From Photobacterium sp. GJ3 (lineage in GTDB: Bacteria > Pseudomonadota > Gammaproteobacteria > Enterobacterales > Vibrionaceae), in NCBI RefSeq assembly GCF_018199995.1, contig NZ_CP073578.1, forward strand, positions 2,294,001 to 2,358,000: a stretch of DNA of 64,000 nt. The letters are read 5' to 3'. A program made the translations under genes and the position numbers. Below, piece by piece: positions 29,023 through 38,020 of this stretch. Positions within the stretch are counted from its first letter, which is position 1. Every line of letters starts with the position of its first letter. Under the pieces are notes generated by a model. That model saw nothing but the letters and a program-made list of their open reading frames with translations. It was not told the origin of the DNA and searched no databases.

Positions 29023-29409
29023 ATGATGAATATTTCAGAAGGTTTAAAGTCTGGTGTGATCACATCACTTTTAGCCTTTTTAATCCAAGGAAGCTGGGCA
29101 ATTTATTCCAATATAGAGTATGGTGTTTGGTTAGGCATCAAAGCTGGACTAGTTCAGGGAACATGTAGCTTATTAATGACATTTTCTGTGACTCAGTTTA
29201 TGCAATTTTTAATCAACTCCATTCACGGAATAAATTCAACGATGAAGTTTTCTGTTGTATTTATAGCCGCCTGTTGTGGAATGACTTTAGTTCAAGCCAC
29301 AGCACATTGGATAGCAAATACACCAGAAATTTTAATCACCATTTTCCCGGCAATTTCTGTTGGGACAATTTATTGCTTTTTATATTCAGCAAAACGAATA
29401 TATACATAA
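29023..29409 (+). CDS. Small four-helix membrane protein, unknown
   Basis: 128 residues, with about four hydrophobic segments (10-30, 36-57, 75-95, 100-122). It starts MMNISEGLKSGVITSLLAFL. I do not recognise the family. It sits inside the cluster between a GNAT and a VOC gene, so a role in export, membrane tethering or immunity is possible, but this is inference from position only. Confidence 0.7.
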   Translation: MMNISEGLKSGVITSLLAFLIQGSWAIYSNIEYGVWLGIKAGLVQGTCSLLMTFSVTQFMQFLINSIHGINSTMKFSVVFIAACCGMTLVQATAHWIANTPEILITIFPAISVGTIYCFLYSAKRIYT

Positions 29410-29489
29410 ACTTAAATGTTTAACGTATCTGAATAAAGCAATTCAAATGGCGCCACAGATATTTATCATATTTTTACAGGAGTTCAACA

Positions 29490-29882
29490 TTGATTGACCA
29501 CATCTCAATTAGCGTTCAGTCTATTTCTGAATGTCGCGATTTTTACTTTGGCGTGATGAAAACTCTGGGAATAGAGTTTATTGGGGAAGATGAACAATGG
29601 CTTGGTTTTGGTTTAAGAGCAAATGAGGATCATCCAGAACGAGTCTACCTATCTATTTTTTCATCTCCAGATTGGAAAAAAGACAATAAGTTACACTGGT
29701 GTTTTAAAGCATCATCCAGAGAAGAAGTTGACGCTTTCCATAAAACGGGACTACTGCTGGGTGGTCGGGATGGGGGAACGCCAGGATTAAGAAAACATTA
29801 CCACCGAAACTACTATGCCAGCTTTATCGATGATCCTTGCGGGAATCGTCTGGAAGCTGTCTGCCATTTAAATGAAATATAA
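29490..29882 (+). CDS. VOC family (glyoxalase/bleomycin-resistance fold) protein
   Basis: 130 residues. The start is TTG at 29490 (MIDHISISVQS) with ACAGGAG upstream. Metal ligand positions of the fold are visible: H4 in IDHIS, H in LHWCFKA, and E in GNRLEAVCH. VOC proteins act as metal-dependent lyases or dioxygenases, or bind and neutralise metabolites. Here it could be a biosynthetic enzyme or a self-resistance protein; the sequence does not decide. Confidence 0.82.
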   Translation: MIDHISISVQSISECRDFYFGVMKTLGIEFIGEDEQWLGFGLRANEDHPERVYLSIFSSPDWKKDNKLHWCFKASSREEVDAFHKTGLLLGGRDGGTPGLRKHYHRNYYASFIDDPCGNRLEAVCHLNEI

Positions 29883-29897
29883 CAGAGAGGAATAACC

Positions 29898-30482
29898 ATG
29901 AGCTTAATCGCAGTATTAACAAACGACTTACAATATGAGTTAGTTGAAAAGAATCAAGAAAGACTCCAGGCAGTTGAGGAATTCAAACCATTCTTCTGTA
30001 ATTTCTTAGACCAAATCAGAGAAATGGGTCACTTGGTTGTTCATTTACAACTCATCAATGACCCTAATGATCCGAATGCCGAGCGCTATGACGGACATCT
30101 GCCAGTTCAAAAAGGAAGCCAAGGCGCTGAAGTCATTGCTGAGTTTCTTCACCCTGACGATATCATCATGGAAAAAAGTAAAGACAGTGGCTTCTTTGAT
30201 ACAGATTTAGACAAAGTCCTAAAAGAAAAAGGGGTTGAAACCGTTGTTGTGACGGGAATGCAAACCCAAATCTGTGTACAAACAACTGCAGCCGATGCAT
30301 TTTTTCGTGGTTTTAACGTCTGGGTACCTGACGATGGCGTTGTTTCTGCCCGAGCTGAAGATAAAGAGCGAGCACTAACTTGGCTGGACGGCTATTGCGC
30401 CACTGTCAGTACCACAGATGAAATCATTCGTACTCTGGGTGAGCATGGTGAATTACCTCGTAAAAAAGTCTATATCCCATAA
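29898..30482 (+). CDS. Isochorismatase-like cysteine hydrolase
   Basis: 194-residue alpha/beta hydrolase of the isochorismatase/nicotinamidase superfamily. Likely triad residues are D10 (LTNDLQ), K93 or K95 (MEKSKDSGFFDT) and C126 (GMQTQICVQTTA). The cysteine at the nucleophile position argues for an amidase, carbamoylase or ureidohydrolase type, not an isochorismatase proper. A hydrolase that removes a carbamoyl or amide group would fit a pathway starting from carbamoyl phosphate (inference). It is preceded by AGAGAGG. Confidence 0.85.
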   Translation: MSLIAVLTNDLQYELVEKNQERLQAVEEFKPFFCNFLDQIREMGHLVVHLQLINDPNDPNAERYDGHLPVQKGSQGAEVIAEFLHPDDIIMEKSKDSGFFDTDLDKVLKEKGVETVVVTGMQTQICVQTTAADAFFRGFNVWVPDDGVVSARAEDKERALTWLDGYCATVSTTDEIIRTLGEHGELPRKKVYIP

Positions 30483-30510
30483 TTCACCGGAAACAGTCAA
30501 AGGTACAACA

Positions 30511-31524
30511 ATGCTTGATAATCAACATGTCGTTCTTGACCATGGTACAGGTGCCAAACTCAGTCAAGATATTATCGCTTTCATCACAGATATTCTTGGT
30601 CCTGCCCATATCGGTGAGATGGAAGACAGTGCTATTTTGCCAATCAACGGCAGTAAGATTGCAATGACCACAGACTCTTATGTCGTCACACCCCATATTT
30701 TTGGTAACGGGAACATTGGCAAGATTGCGGTGTGCGGCACAGTTAATGACATTGCAGTAAGTGGTGCTAAGCCCCTGTATATCACGCTGGCAATGATCCT
30801 TGAGGTTGGTCTCAGTTTCTCTGAGTTACGCACAATTGTCGAATCAATCCGGGATACGGCCTTAGAAGCTGGTGTAAAGGTTGTTGCAGGTGATACCAAG
30901 GTCGTCAATAAAGGTGAAGCTGACAAAATCTTTATTAACACAACTGGTGTGGGTGTTTTAGAGCGAGAAGAACAACACAGTAAACGCGTTCGTCCTGGCG
31001 ACAAGATCATCCTTTCCGGTTTTTTGGGGAATCACTCAATCCACCTGCTTTCATTACGAGAAGGGCTGGGTTTTGAGTCACGAATTCTCAGCGACTGCGC
31101 ACCATTGAATCAGGTAATAGATACATTGCTGACTTCTCCATTCAGCAACGACGTTCATTGTATCCGTGATGTCACTCGTGGTGGATTTGCAGAACTTTTG
31201 CAAGCATTTACCGCAAGCACTGGCTACGAACTGGAAGTCAGTGAACAGGCGCTGCCGATCCAGGCTGAAACAGCAATGGCAGCGGATATGCTGGGTGTAG
31301 AGCCCATTCATTTGGCGAATGAAGGTTGCATATGTTTGTTCGTCAAACCTGATTCAGAACAACAGGTTGTTCAGTTCCTGCGTGAATTTGATTACTGCCG
31401 CGAGGCCGTGTCTGTAGGGACAGTCCTGGAAGTTGAAGGTCGTCGTGTCACTCTCCTGAAAGAAGACGGTACTAAGGTTGCGCTTTCGCAGCTGGAAGGT
31501 GCCGAGCTCCCAAGGTTGTGCTGA
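30511..31524 (+). CDS. hypE: HypE: carbamoyl-dehydrating (cyanide-forming) enzyme without a hydrogenase
   Basis: 337 residues from ATG 30511 (AAAGG upstream), the size of E. coli HypE. It has the PurM/SelD-type ATP-binding fold with MTTDSYVVTP, GNIGKIAVCGTVNDIAVSGA, VAGDTKVV, IRDVTRGG and the HypE-specific end LPRLC. The last residue is the cysteine that known HypE carries as thiocarboxamide and dehydrates with ATP to thiocyanate. SelD lacks this tail, so this is not selenophosphate synthetase. It is four bases from hypF. No hypABCD or hydrogenase subunit gene is in the window, so the cyano acceptor must be different or encoded elsewhere. Confidence 0.93.
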   Translation: MLDNQHVVLDHGTGAKLSQDIIAFITDILGPAHIGEMEDSAILPINGSKIAMTTDSYVVTPHIFGNGNIGKIAVCGTVNDIAVSGAKPLYITLAMILEVGLSFSELRTIVESIRDTALEAGVKVVAGDTKVVNKGEADKIFINTTGVGVLEREEQHSKRVRPGDKIILSGFLGNHSIHLLSLREGLGFESRILSDCAPLNQVIDTLLTSPFSNDVHCIRDVTRGGFAELLQAFTASTGYELEVSEQALPIQAETAMAADMLGVEPIHLANEGCICLFVKPDSEQQVVQFLREFDYCREAVSVGTVLEVEGRRVTLLKEDGTKVALSQLEGAELPRLC

Positions 31525-31536
31525 AGGATGATCACT

Positions 31537-33846
31537 ATGAAACAGATGCAAACTTTCAGAGTGAACGGTGTAGTACAAGGCGTAGGGTTTCGGCCCTTCG
31601 TCCACAAATTAGCCTTAAAACATGATCTAAACGGCTGGGTGATCAATGACTCGCAAGGTGTTCGCTTAGGAGTACAAGGCACGCTCGGCGCGTTAGATTC
31701 CTTTATCAGTGAATTAAAGCTAAATCCCCCACCGCTTGCACTCATTACAGAGATTATTCTTGAAGACATTTCAGCGCCTGATCCGGCTTGCGAAGGGTTC
31801 GTCGTATTAGCTAGTGACAATAAGGACGAAGTAAGAACAATTGTTCCACCCGATTCCTATGTATGTGACGAATGCCTGCAAGAAATGCGTGACATCCACA
31901 ACCGCCGTTACCAGTATCCATTCATTAATTGTACTAACTGTGGCCCACGTTATTCGCTCATCAAAGGTATGCCCTATGATCGTCCGCAGACTTCTATGGC
32001 CGAATTTAACATGTGTGGCCCTTGCTTGAATGAGTATCAAGATATAAATGACAGACGATATCATGCACAGCCCAACGCCTGTCCAAATTGTGGGCCAGCT
32101 TTAAGTTATTTTGACCACCAGGGAAATCAGCTTACAGGTAATCCGCTTACGTTGACTCGTGACCATCTGGCACAAGGTAAAATATTAGCCATTAAATCTG
32201 TCGGCGGATTCCACTTAGCTGTTGATGCGCATAATCCTGAAGCTGTTGAGCGGCTGAGACGACGTAAAAAAAGAGATTCTAAGGCATTTGCATTAATGGT
32301 TCAGAACCCTGAGAGCATTGCTCAAATAGCTGAAATCAATGAGGTAGAAGAGAACTTGCTGACGAGCCCTCAATCACCCATTGTACTTTTAAAAGCCAAG
32401 AAAGGCCGGTTACCCGATAACATTGCCCCCAATAACCCAAACCTTGGTATTATGCTGCCTTCCGCGCCATTGCATCATTTGCTTTTCGATGATCAGCGCT
32501 TAGAGGTATTGGTCATGACCAGCGCCAATACTTCGGGTGAGCCGACCATCTATCAAAATGAAAAAGCGCTGACCGAATTGACTCATATCGCGGATTATTT
32601 TCTTCTCAATGATCGTGATATTGTCACTCGTAATGACGATTCACTTTTATATCTATCCAACAGCCATGGCCATCATATCGCTTCATTCATCCGCCGCTCT
32701 CGCGGTTATGCCCCCTTCCCAATCAATGTAAAGAGTGAAGTCAAAAGCATCCTCGCCGTTGGAGCTGAATTAAAAACAACCTTAGCACTCAGTAAAGAGC
32801 GTGATGTTTATCTCAGCCAGCACATTGGCGACGTCAAAAATGAGCAAACTTTTGACTCATTACTTGAGTGCTCAAACAAAATGCAACAATTGCTGGACAT
32901 CCGCCCTGAAGCTATTGCTGTCGATTTACATCCAAACTTTATCACGCATCAATACTTTAAACGAAATGCGACAATTCCAGTCATTACAGTACAACATCAT
33001 CATGCTCATATGGCGTCATGTATGGCTGAAAATCAATTAGACACACCGGTCATTGGGGCCATTTTTGACGGAACAGGCTATGGTACGGACGGGACAATAT
33101 GGGGCGGTGAATTTTTCCTCGGCGACTACCATGCTTTTGAACGTAAAGGCCACTTAATGCCATTCAGCCTGATTGGAGGTGATAAAGCCGTCAAAGAACC
33201 AAAAAGAGTTGCCATCGCATTGCTTTATCAAGCATTTGGCAATGAAGCCAAAGACTTGCCTGAATCTCTGTTCAGCCATCTTTCTGCGGATGAGAAAAAT
33301 GTATTTTTTACCATGGCAGAACGTCAAATTAATAGCTTCACCACAACAAGTATGGGACGTTTTTTTGATGGTGTTTCCTCACTATTAAAGGTTTGTCATC
33401 AAATCAGCTATGAAGCACAAGCAGCGATTGAACTTGAGGCTTTGCTCGAAAAAGATCTTCATCCTGAGACTCCACTCAATTACGATATTATTGAACAAGA
33501 TGGTTTATTGATTCTTGACCACCGCCCCATCATTCGCCACCTGGTCGATCTGATCTTATCAGGTACTTCTGCAGCATTAATCAGCCGTCGCTTCCATTGC
33601 ACGATCGCCGAAGCAACCGTCGCAATTTGTCATCAAATTGCTCAGGCAAGTAAGATTGAAGATGTCGTGCTGAGCGGTGGGGTATTTATGAATGAATTCC
33701 TGTTAAGCAATACCATCGCTAGTCTTTCAGATACAGGGCTGAAACCTTACAACCAGACTCTGGTTCCTGCAAACGACGGTGGGATTGCTCTGGGCCAGCT
33801 GATGATTGCGAATGCCACGCTGAATCCTGACGTTGGAGAAAAATAA
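31537..33846 (+). CDS. hypF: HypF: carbamoyltransferase without a hydrogenase
   Basis: 769 residues, complete. I chose ATG 31537 because AAGGA lies at a proper distance; ATG 31528 is also in frame. Domains in order: acylphosphatase-like (VVQGVGFRPFVHKLA, with the N of GWVIND), a zinc-binding region with paired motifs (CDEC/CTNC and CGPC/CPNC, about residues 105-190), a YrdC-like carbamoyl-AMP domain (SVGGFHLAVDA, SANTSGEPT), and a Kae1-like domain with HHHAH near residue 487 and a late VVLSGGVFMN. Known HypF turns carbamoyl phosphate and ATP into carbamoyl-AMP and loads HypE. All catalytic domains look intact. Confidence 0.95.
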   Translation: MKQMQTFRVNGVVQGVGFRPFVHKLALKHDLNGWVINDSQGVRLGVQGTLGALDSFISELKLNPPPLALITEIILEDISAPDPACEGFVVLASDNKDEVRTIVPPDSYVCDECLQEMRDIHNRRYQYPFINCTNCGPRYSLIKGMPYDRPQTSMAEFNMCGPCLNEYQDINDRRYHAQPNACPNCGPALSYFDHQGNQLTGNPLTLTRDHLAQGKILAIKSVGGFHLAVDAHNPEAVERLRRRKKRDSKAFALMVQNPESIAQIAEINEVEENLLTSPQSPIVLLKAKKGRLPDNIAPNNPNLGIMLPSAPLHHLLFDDQRLEVLVMTSANTSGEPTIYQNEKALTELTHIADYFLLNDRDIVTRNDDSLLYLSNSHGHHIASFIRRSRGYAPFPINVKSEVKSILAVGAELKTTLALSKERDVYLSQHIGDVKNEQTFDSLLECSNKMQQLLDIRPEAIAVDLHPNFITHQYFKRNATIPVITVQHHHAHMASCMAENQLDTPVIGAIFDGTGYGTDGTIWGGEFFLGDYHAFERKGHLMPFSLIGGDKAVKEPKRVAIALLYQAFGNEAKDLPESLFSHLSADEKNVFFTMAERQINSFTTTSMGRFFDGVSSLLKVCHQISYEAQAAIELEALLEKDLHPETPLNYDIIEQDGLLILDHRPIIRHLVDLILSGTSAALISRRFHCTIAEATVAICHQIAQASKIEDVVLSGGVFMNEFLLSNTIASLSDTGLKPYNQTLVPANDGGIALGQLMIANATLNPDVGEK

Positions 33847-33851
33847 CTGAT

Positions 33852-34127
33852 ATGCCAAAAGTTATATTTCAAAGCAATGCTAAAGAAATCATGCTGTGTC
33901 AGGGAGACAAATTATTATCCATAGATAATATTGATTCAATGGCAATCAGCTTCGGTTGCATGAAAGGAGGCTGTGGAATGTGTGCGATAAGAGTCGTGGA
34001 AGGTACACAGAATATTTCCAGAATGGGAGAAAAAGAAATTTCAACACTGGAAAAACTCGGCTATCCAATATCCCAGTATCGACTGGCATGTCAGTGCAGT
34101 ATTGTTGGGGATATTACAATCGCATAA
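33852..34127 (+). CDS. Plant-type [2Fe-2S] ferredoxin
   Basis: 91 residues. Cluster ligands are C36, C41 and C44 (FGCMKGGCGMCAIRV) and C80 (YRLACQC), the C-X4-C-X2-C...C pattern of plant-type ferredoxins. It starts five bases after hypF and is the last gene of the cluster. The obvious role is to bring electrons to the diiron oxidase; no reductase gene is present, so a host reductase must serve. Confidence 0.9.
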   Translation: MPKVIFQSNAKEIMLCQGDKLLSIDNIDSMAISFGCMKGGCGMCAIRVVEGTQNISRMGEKEISTLEKLGYPISQYRLACQCSIVGDITIA

Positions 34128-34169
34128 CCCTGCAGGCATCCACAGGTACCTCAAATAGACGCACAGTAT

Positions 34170-34191
34170 CAGGCAGCCACGGCCTGTTTTT
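34170..34191 (+). terminator. Probable terminator at the right end of the HypEF cluster
   Basis: Short stem CAGGC / GCCTG with a 7-base loop followed by TTTTTA. It lies between the ferredoxin gene and the penicillin-acylase gene and would set the cluster's right border. Confidence 0.5.
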
Positions 34192-34212
34192 ACTGACATA
34201 AAAGGACAGTGC

Positions 34213-36536
34213 ATGAAGTTCAAGTTAAAAACAACTCTGATCACCTCAGCCGGAATACTAACCCTGTCAATTGGAACCGGCTATGGACTCTTATGGGCTA
34301 ACTTGCCGCAATTGGAGGGCGAGATTTTACTTCAAGGTCCGGAACATGCCACATCCCTTGAACGCGATGCGCTTGGCACAGCCGTGATTCATGCTACTAA
34401 TCGGAATGACGCCGCATTTACACTGGGTTATGCACATGCACAAGACCGTTTTTTTCAGATGGATTTACTCAGACGAAATGCAGCCGGCGAGTTGGCTGAA
34501 TTGTTCGGAGAAGGTGCACTGGAGCTTGATAAAAAACACCGATTTCATCAGTTTCGCAAACGGGCACAACATGCATTAACCCAACTATCGTCTCAGCATC
34601 TGGCAATGCTCGAACAGTATACGAAAGGCGTCAATGCTGCGCTCAAAGCCCAGCGCATAAAAAGCTTTGAGTATCTGCTGAGCGGTACGGCACCATCGCC
34701 CTGGAAAGCAGAAGACTGTTTTCTGGTGATTTACTCGATGTATCTTGACTTGCAAGCCAATACAGTACAACGCGAAAAGGTGCTAGAACGCCTGAGACAA
34801 TCGTTCGGGCCGCAAATGACAGCTTTTGTCACACAAACGAATCCATTACAAGCCGCAATAGATGATTCATTTTTACCCTTAACCCATATTGATATCCCCC
34901 CCTGAAAATCCCGACAGTCTCACTCACAGCCTATCACCCCATTGGCGAGCTGGACGTATTAGGGAGTAATAACTGGGCCGTCACCGGAGAGATGACCCAA
35001 TCCGGCCACGCGATGCTCTCCAATGACATGCACCTGAACCTGAATGTACCTGTTATCTGGTACCGAGCACAACTCAACTTCCCTTCCCAGAACGGCCCAG
35101 TACAGGTGACTGGCGTCAGTCTGCCAGGGATGCCCGTGATTGTCGCCGGCACTAATCGTCATATCGCATGGGGATTCACCAACGGCTATATTGATACAGC
35201 AGACTGGGTATTGCTCGACAATACGACCAAAACAGAACAAGTGATAGAAAAGCTGAAAACACCAGAAAAAACGATTGATTACCCCATTGATAGTTCCAGT
35301 TACGGACCTGTCACTCAAATTGGTTCCAAACGCTATGCGCTTAGCTGGGTTGCACATGAATCTTATGCAGTGAATCTGGAACTCATGTCGCTTGAAACTG
35401 CATCCAGCGTAGCGGATGGATTAACAAAGACCCGAAACACAGGCATTCCTGTCCAGAATATGCTGATCACTGATCGCCAGGGTAATGCAGCATGGCGATT
35501 AACAGGGGCAATTCCAGCCAGAGACAATCCACAGCAAAGCCCGGTTACAGTCCGCGAATACCCAACATCCCAGTGGGAAGAACGCGCAAAAAATGTTCCT
35601 GTCGTTACAAATCCTGAACACCAAAGACTTTGGAGTGCTAACAACCGAGTCTTGAGTGCAAAAGATAATACCCGTTTTGGTAATGGTGGATATGCAATTG
35701 CCAGCCGCGCAATACAGATCCGAGACAAACTGATGGCCAGACAGCAATTTGATGAGTCTGACTTTTTTCAAATGCAACTCGATAATAAAGCGCTGTTTAT
35801 GACCCGCTGGCACTCTTTATTGTTATCCCAACTGGAATTACATCCGGAACGTTTTCAGGAAGATATTCGGCACCTGAAACAATGGCAAGAATGCGCCTGC
35901 GCAACTTCAGTGGGATATACCCTTGCGAGTGCTTTCAGGAGCCACCTCATCGATGCTGTTTTTGCCCCGCTTCAACACCAGTTGTCTGCAGAAGGGTTAA
36001 GTCTGAAACCGCTGAAAGACAATCTTGAACCCGCCATCTGGCAACTTTTGAAGGAAGAACCAACCTCCTGGTTACCGACTGGTGAGAAAGACTGGGCGAG
36101 CCTGCTCATCAATGTCTATGTCAAATCGCGTGAAGCACTATTCAAAGAACACAGTCCAGATAAAAACCTTGCAGAACTCAACTGGGGCAAGGTGAACACT
36201 TTGGCTATCCAACATCCATTTTCAGCGAAGGTACCGCAATTGGGATGGTTGTTGAATATGCCGAAAGTCGAAGGCTTTGGCGGACGATATGAGCCAGCGG
36301 TACAGACCCAGAGATTCGGGGCATCTGAAAGATTTGTTGTGCAGCCCGGACGTGAAGAGCATGGCATTTTAACGATACCCGGTGGGCAGTCCGCCAATCC
36401 GCTATCGCCATTCTTCCATGCTGGATTTAATGACTATGCTAATCATCGCCATACGCCACTATTACCCGGTGACATACAATACCGCCTAACACTTGCCCCT
36501 CTCATTCAAGAAGATCAGAATAATCCAGAGGAATGA
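34213..36536 (+). pseudogene. Penicillin acylase family Ntn-hydrolase, one frameshift in a C7 run
   Basis: Would be a periplasmic N-acyl amidase of about 774 residues. The N-terminal hydrophobic signal (residues 10-30) and alpha-subunit part (LGYAHAQDRFFQMDLLRRNA) end at a TGA directly after seven C (34896-34902). With eight C the frame goes on to LDVLGSNNWAVTGEM, where the Ser codon 34965-34967 is the self-cleavage nucleophile at the start of the beta subunit. The rest (LSNDMHL, the R/N-rich core, GGQSANPLSPFF) is intact to 36536. Such enzymes act on penicillins, acyl-homoserine lactones or N-acylated prodrugs. It is either a phase-variable or inactive gene, or a sequencing undercall. It has AAAGGACAG before the ATG. 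Confidence 0.88.
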
Positions 36537-36581
36537 TCCACCTCGCCTTGAGCGAAGCACCCTCAGCAAGAATCTTCCATG

Positions 36582-36608
36582 GACCTCCGGGATTCACCGC
36601 CGGAGGTC
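36582..36608. terminator. Hairpin after the penicillin acylase gene
   Basis: 9-bp stem GACCTCCGG / CCGGAGGTC with a 9-base loop, 46 bases after the stop codon. The rest of 36537-36856 shows no gene. Confidence 0.65.
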
Positions 36609-36856
36609 TGTAGGCAAAATTGCTTTGTCGCATCACTCCCTGTTCCGTATAGTTGATTTAACCCTCAAAGCCACATTAACCAGAAAGTGGCCACCGCTAT
36701 TGGCAATGACCTCTTTATCATCTGATTGAAATGACAATGTACGACCGCCATAACTTGATAGTCATTGACAAACATCACGATTCCGAAAAAACGTTCAGAA
36801 TCTGGTTTCACATGTGATAGCTTAATTCATCAAAGTGCTTATCCATTGGTGTCACT

Positions 36857-37753
36857 GTGAAACTCAAGCAATTGAAAAACTTCCTGGTTGTCTCAAAAAC
36901 GCTCTCTTTCAGCGCCGCGGCAGAAGCGACCTTTCTGTCCATTCCCGCGATCTCAACACAAATCAAAGCACTGGAGGAACATTTTGGCTTCAAACTGTTT
37001 GACCGAAACCGGCGTGGTCTGTCCCTGACGCCAAAAGGGGAACAAATTATCCCGCTGATCAACGAGTTTATTGAAGCCACAGAACGACTCGAAAAAGAGA
37101 TCTATAAAATTCACAATGAAGGCGCAGCGTCCATTACGCTCGCCCTCAACAGCTCATTACCCAATGGGATCTCTGAGAACATTTTTAACGCCGTCCATTC
37201 CTACGACAAGATCAGTGATATTGAACTGAGTTATTCCGAAACCAGTGACAACCTGAAAAAACTGGAAGAAGGAACCGTGGACGCGGCGGTCATCATCGGT
37301 GAACCCAAACCGCTGCGGCTTGACTGTCATCCGATTCATCTGGGTGAAGTTCCCGCGGTTCTGGCCTGCAGTCATGAAAGTAAAATCACGGATATCGACA
37401 GCATTCGCGATAAAATTATCAAGCCCTCGGCCGATTGCCCTTTCTACCAGCTTTACAGAAGCATCGATTCCAAAGAGACGGATGGCACACTCTTTGTCCG
37501 GAACAACGTTTTATCCGGCAGTGAGCACTTTACGATTCAATTGATTGAAACCACCAATGCCATTGGCATCGTCTCGAAAAGTAATGCCATCAAGCACCGA
37601 TTATTTATTCTGGATGAATTTGAAGAAAGGCTGCCCTCGTATTTACTGATTAATAAAAACAAGGTCAGCCAGTCGATCATCGAACAACTGAATACATCAC
37701 TAAATCAAGAAATGTTCAATGAGCATGTAACACACTACGCCCGACACTACTGA
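36857..37753 (+). CDS. LysR family transcriptional regulator
   Basis: 298 residues, GTG start. N-terminal winged helix (LKQLKNFLVVSKTLSFSAAA, then IPAISTQIKALEEHFGFKLF) and C-terminal effector domain of the periplasmic-binding fold. It is convergent with the azlD-azlC operon, and its last 54 bases overlap azlD. It may control that operon or the penicillin acylase gene; neither is proven. Confidence 0.9.
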   Translation: MKLKQLKNFLVVSKTLSFSAAAEATFLSIPAISTQIKALEEHFGFKLFDRNRRGLSLTPKGEQIIPLINEFIEATERLEKEIYKIHNEGAASITLALNSSLPNGISENIFNAVHSYDKISDIELSYSETSDNLKKLEEGTVDAAVIIGEPKPLRLDCHPIHLGEVPAVLACSHESKITDIDSIRDKIIKPSADCPFYQLYRSIDSKETDGTLFVRNNVLSGSEHFTIQLIETTNAIGIVSKSNAIKHRLFILDEFEERLPSYLLINKNKVSQSIIEQLNTSLNQEMFNEHVTHYARHY

Positions 37754-38020
37754 GACGATCAGATTTCTGGTGGTATAAGCAATGATGGCAGTTGGAATAA
37801 ACGCCAGAAATGACGGATTCGAAAAGCTCAAACTGCCGTCGACAACAACCATATTCGGGATAGTAATCACGCTGATCAGGGATACCGGTAAAAACTCGAT
37901 ACAGTCTTTCAACCATTTCGGCCAGATTTTGGAAGGCACATGCAGCGGCAGGACCCGAGGTAAATAGGTCACGGCAGCCATCAGAATGATCGTCAGCAGA
38001 ATTATCTTTTCTTCAGGCAT
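37700..38020 (-). CDS. azlD: AzlD branched-chain amino acid exporter, small subunit
   Basis: 106 residues from ATG 38020 (GGAG eight bases upstream), with four hydrophobic segments and the AzlD pattern AAVTYLPRVLPLH near the N-terminus. It overlaps the end of azlC by 19 bases and converges on the LysR gene with a 54-base overlap of coding ends. It forms an exporter for branched-chain amino acids or analogues with AzlC. Confidence 0.9.
   Translation of the reverse strand: MPEEKIILLTIILMAAVTYLPRVLPLHVPSKIWPKWLKDCIEFLPVSLISVITIPNMVVVDGSLSFSNPSFLAFIPTAIIAYTTRNLIVSVVSGVVCYMLIEHFLI

Noticed and set aside
30511..31524. Reading the HypE gene as selenophosphate synthetase (SelD) or a PurM-type enzyme
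   Set aside because: It lacks the SelD N-terminal catalytic Cys/Sec region and has the HypE C-terminal LPRLC tail, and it is next to hypF.
26669..34127. Interpretation as a hydrogenase maturation operon
   Set aside because: No hypA, hypB, hypC, hypD or hydrogenase structural gene is present in any frame nearby.
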